From Cololabis saira (taxonomy: Eukaryota > Chordata > Actinopteri > Beloniformes > Belonidae), in the NCBI RefSeq assembly GCF_033807715.1, contig NC_084599.1, positions 27,750,125 through 27,814,124 of the forward strand: a DNA stretch of 64,000 nt, given 5' to 3'. A program made the position numbers and the translations under genes. Shown here in pieces: positions 60,373-64,000 of this stretch (the first letter of the stretch is position 1; every line of letters starts with the position of its first letter). Under the pieces are notes generated by a model, which worked only from the letters and a program-made list of their open reading frames with translations, ran no database searches and had not been told where the DNA came from.

Positions 60373-60375
<3 letters not shown>
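57115..60375. other. Unassigned AT-rich DNA, no gene recognised
   Basis: Frames of 60-106 codons on both strands (for example 57340-57660 and 57487-57762) lack domains and overlap each other. No transposon ends or long repeats seen. This is the largest stretch in the window without an assignable element. Confidence 0.5.

Positions 60376-60444
<69 letters not shown>
60376..60444. repeat. (TA)n microsatellite
   Basis: About 34 TA units. Confidence 0.97.
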
Positions 60445-60449
<5 letters not shown>

Positions 60450-61737
60450 GATCAGTTCAGGGTAAACTTTGGTTGAGTTTGATAAAACATTTAAGAGGGT
60501 TACTCTCAATACAACACCTTAACTTATATATCACCTTTAGCCACAACACAAAATAATCTTTATACAATGGTTATGCTCATTTGTAGAGTTAGCCTTCCAT
60601 TTGAAAGAAAGAAGGTATGTTTTGACCAATTGAGGGGCATCTGCAGTCTAACCAAGGCCTAACACAATATGAAATTGAAGGCCTCCACAAAGCAGTTGAT
60701 TACATTAAAGGTTCACTGTGCAGCTGGCAGCTGCTTCCTGACAAAGTGATGATGAAAAACTCTTGGCACTGCACTCCAAAATAGTCAATTATCATGACTG
60801 AAATTGTGTGATGTGTGTAGCAACACAGATGCTAAAGGCAAAAATGATCAACTTAAAGAAGCAATTCTCTAGCTGGTTAAATGTAGTAGCAGTTTCAGGT
60901 AATTTTTTTACAAACCCATAGACAGTGACAGGAGATTGTGGTAAAGATTTGGATTTTTGCAATATATTTGCATATGATGCATGATTAGACTTTGGGGGTG
61001 TAGGCTATGTAGCTGAAGAAAACCAGCCACTAATGATGATTACATTAGCACATTCACAGTATTTGTTTCCTAGAAAATGATTATATCCGACTGTTTTTGT
61101 GTACCCTTCTCCTCTATGGCCTACTGTGAGAGTTATTACACAGTAAACATCCCTTCTACACAATACTTTGGCAGTATACGCTGAGCACAAGGCTGATGTT
61201 GGTACAAGGTTTTGTTTTGAATGTATATCCATGCGGTTACTTGTCGTTCAAACTACCACATTCAGGATATTCATTTTCTGTGCTCACTATTCTTAATGTT
61301 AACATATCTGCAATAAATCCCAATATAAATGCTGATGCAAATAATCTTTTCAGAGGCTTCTCAGAGATTCATAAGGGCTTTGAATTTCCCTCTTTGTGTT
61401 CCTGAAAACAGCTTAACCTGTGTTAGACTAATACCCGAGAAATGACCAGAAGTCACTTCCCCTGTCATCTCTAAGCTGCGTTTGGTCTGGAGTGATTTTA
61501 GATTTTGCTCCATTAAACTAATTGCAGTCTAAATTAGAAAACGCTTGTGTCTGCCAAAGGCCTTGGTTCTCCCAGGGGCTATGCTGAGCCGGGCAGCTGA
61601 CGTTCTGTGCTGCTCAGTGGGTCTGAGGCTCCATCTGTGCCAGCCTCTCTCTACTGGGTGAACCTCACCCTAACCCCAACATCAGTGCTGGAGCACTGTT
61701 ATGCCCCTCACAGACAGACAGACACAGAGACACAGAG
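60445..61737. other. Unassigned DNA
   Basis: Nothing recognised; 61600-61700 is slightly GC-richer without a supported frame. Confidence 0.5.
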
Positions 61738-61738
61738 A

Positions 61739-61786
<48 letters not shown>
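61738..61786. repeat. (CA)n microsatellite
   Basis: About 24 CA units preceded by imperfect ACAGAGACAC repeats. Confidence 0.96.
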
Positions 61787-61787
<1 letters not shown>

Positions 61788-62579
61788 GTATTGTCAGATA
61801 ACATTTTGTTACATTCGTTGAATTACTGCATCTGGACCGTCAAATGGAACATAACTTTGCTGACTGTGAGATTTTAGATGTGGATTGAAAGCTGTTGTTA
61901 GTGAAGCACAACTCACCTAAAGTATGATTTGGGTATTTACTGATAAATAGATACAAGACAACTATTCACAGATGTCTTTGGCTCAGAATATGATCTTGAG
62001 AAATGCTGTGAAGCTGGTGCACAGTTTGGAGGAACAGGGTTAGGGAAAATTTTCAAAATGATGCCATGTAGGAGAGAGAAAACTGCCTTATCCTGGGATT
62101 TGACATCTGGTGAATCACCCTACTCTAATAATCGCTTGTTTGCCTCCATATACGAGCCATACTAGTCTTCAAGTCTGTACATCCTGATCTTAGGGGGGAG
62201 TGCATGGCATATCAATATTCGCTGTCATTAACATTATTTCAGCCAGAGTTTTAGCCACTAAAATGGGCCTAAGTCGCTCTCTGTCACTAATAATCACATT
62301 TATACTCTAAACTGTGTTAACAGAAGAATGCACAACTAGAACAGATGTGAACACGGGGTAGAGACTCTAATCAAATTGAGCAGTGATTCATTGAAAGTTA
62401 TTTGGTATTTACTAATCCATCAGCTATAGTTGCTATACTTTTTTCGTTGTTTTTTTATCTCATCATTGCCATAACTCTATTGTTAATCTATTTCTGTTTT
62501 GGAAGTAAGAAGAGGTTGCTCTGACCTGGGGTCATTGGTATTATTGTAGTCCTTTTTTCCCTCCTCTCCTATGTGTGCA
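61787..62579. other. Unassigned DNA
   Basis: Nothing recognised. Confidence 0.5.
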
Positions 62580-63640
62580 AGGCAAGTTTGTTTCTATAGC
62601 ACAATTTAACAACAAGGTGATTCGAAGTGCTTTACAAAGACATTGAAACATAAATAAATGATTTAAAATTTGAACCAAAAAGAAAGAAATATGAACAATA
62701 AATAAAAATCAGATAAAATCAGTAGTTAAAATATGATTACGTTTTGGAACTGCAGATTTAGAGCTTTACTCAAATGGAGCTGAGAACAGGTGTCTTCAAC
62801 GTGGATTTAAATAAACTGAGTGTTTCGGCTGATCTGAGGCTTTCTGGGAGTTTGTTCCAGACATGTGGAGCATATCTGGTTCTGACTCTGGGAACTGATT
62901 AAAAAACCAGATCCAGATGACCTGAGGGGTCTGGAAGGTTCTTAGTGGGTCAGAAGGTCACTGATGTATTTCGGTCCTGGACCATTCAGAGCTTTATAGA
63001 CCAGCATCAGAACCTTAAAGTCTATCCTCTGACGGGCATGCACCCAGTGTAAAGACCTCAGAGCTGGACTAATATGGTCCACTTAGTGAGGACTCGAGCT
63101 GCAGAGTTCTGATTGAGCTGCAGTTGTCTAACTGACTTTTTATATAAAGCTGTAAACATGCTGTTACAGTAATCAAGCTACTAAATATGAATGCATGGAC
63201 TACTTTTTCCAGGTCCTGCTGAGACATCTGATCTTTTATCCTTGATATATTCTTGAGGCGAAAGTAGGCTGACTTTGTTATTGCCTTAATGTGTTTTTCC
63301 AAATGTAGGTATGAGTCCATTAATACACCCAGATTTTTGCCCTGGTTGGTATTTTTAGGTGTACAGATTGAAGCTCTGTGGTGACCTGTAATTGTTTCTC
63401 TTTGGCTCCTAAGACAATTACCTCAGTTTTGTTTTTGTTTAACTGGAGAAAGTTGTGGCACATCCAGTCATTAATCTTCTCAATTAATTTACCAAGAGCC
63501 TGTACAGGCCCTCGGTCTCCTGGTGACATTGTAATATATATCTATGTGTCATCTGCATAGCTATGGTAGTTTATTTTGTTGTTCTTTATAATCTGTGCCA
63601 GTGTGCATGTGCCTGCTATAGTAGATCTTCAGCTTCAGCC
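62580..63640 (-). pseudogene. L2/Rex1-like LINE, 3' portion
   Basis: On the minus strand, YHSYADDTQIY near 63550 is the catalytic box. It is followed by INDWMCHNFLQLNKNKTEV and LHLEKHIKAITKSAYFRL, standard blocks after the polymerase core of L2/Rex1-type elements. Further 3' the coding text decays into a tail (on + GCAAGGCAAGTTTGTTTCTA) that is common in fish. Frameshifts and stops divide the ORF. Upstream RT motifs are missing, so it is 5'-truncated near 63640. Confidence 0.8.
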
Positions 63641-64000
63641 CTTCTCTTTACCCTGTCACGCCTAAAACTGCCAGTTTTTTTTTCGGTTACGAAAACTATA
63701 GTAATTGAATACCATAATTTTGAAAGCCGTTGAGAAGAAAACAAATAGTTTTATGTTTTGCTTGGACAACTACTGTGTAACTGGCCTTTTTCTGGCGACT
63801 GGGGGGATGAGTGTCCAGGTATCCCCAGGCTTCCCTTGACCAGGGACGTAACAAGGTCTTGCTGAGAAGTGCACGACTGATTGTTCACAGCCAGAAATAA
63901 AGAGTTCAGGTTTTAGAAGAATTGTTATATAAAAGGTACCTACCTAAAGGTTTTGTTCTTGGACTTCTATGCTAGTCACAGTTTGTCCATAACGAACACC
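63641..64000. other. Unassigned DNA at window end
   Basis: Nothing recognised. Confidence 0.5.

Overview
This window looks like repeat-dense nuclear DNA from a teleost fish. The sequence shows a vertebrate-type mix of APE-type LINEs (RTE-like, L2/Rex1-like and L1/Tx1-like), Tc1 copies, hAT and Harbinger elements, a tRNA-derived SINE with an L2-like tail, BEL/Pao and Gypsy-like LTR elements, and very long (TA)n, (CA)n, (CT)n, (TCTA)n and (CTTT)n arrays. Assignment to ray-finned fish rests on recognising repeat families common in that group; the species cannot be named. I recognise no host protein-coding exon. Nearly all of the long open frames belong to transposable elements or to repeats without stop codons.

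Region by region. 1-4.2 kb: unassigned DNA, a LINE scrap, the first of five copies of a dispersed repeat here called family A, and a long CT array. 4.2-7.8 kb: a 5'-truncated RTE-like LINE with a 12-bp target-site duplication (TSD), next to a non-autonomous Gypsy-like element whose gag-start ORF is filled by a 30-bp repeat. 7.8-9.2 kb: a DNA transposon nested in a TA array and carrying a 225-bp hAT MITE, then a long inverted repeat around (TCTA)n. 10.2-12 kb: a Tc1 transposase gene split by a 1,239-bp hAT element. 12.3-13.8 kb: a Harbinger element with a Myb-like ORF and a nested MITE. 14-15.5 kb: family A copy 2. 15.8-21.5 kb: LINE scraps, then a BEL/Pao element with two identical 649-bp LTRs. 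21.5-23.1 kb: an hAT relic containing a MITE that carries an ITS2/28S rDNA fragment. 24.7-28.5 kb: a 3.8-kb foldback element with about 0.5-kb arms around about 215 units of a 10-bp minisatellite. 30-35.5 kb: MITEs, a second Tc1 copy split by a hAT insertion, and a second RTE copy with an inverted 5' end. 36-49 kb: further LINE, SINE, LTR and family A material. 49.8-52.6 kb: a MITE interrupted at its end by a truncated L1/Tx1 LINE with a 14-bp TSD. 54-57 kb: a decayed RTE copy and family A copy 5, which carries a 519-bp hAT insertion with a perfect TSD. 57-64 kb: mostly unassigned DNA ending in an L2-like LINE.

The genes do not form a host pathway. The main biological content is a layered insertion history that can be read from target-site duplications. 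The most unusual items are (i) the BEL/Pao element, apparently very young, which keeps Gag, zinc knuckles and protease but lacks reverse transcriptase, RNase H and the integrase core; (ii) the foldback element with its 10-bp-period minisatellite core; (iii) the rDNA fragment inside a MITE; and (iv) family A, whose ends can form hairpins and whose body repeats a CCAAT-plus-GC-box module. All similarity calls come from reading the sequence and from memory of protein families; no database search was run.
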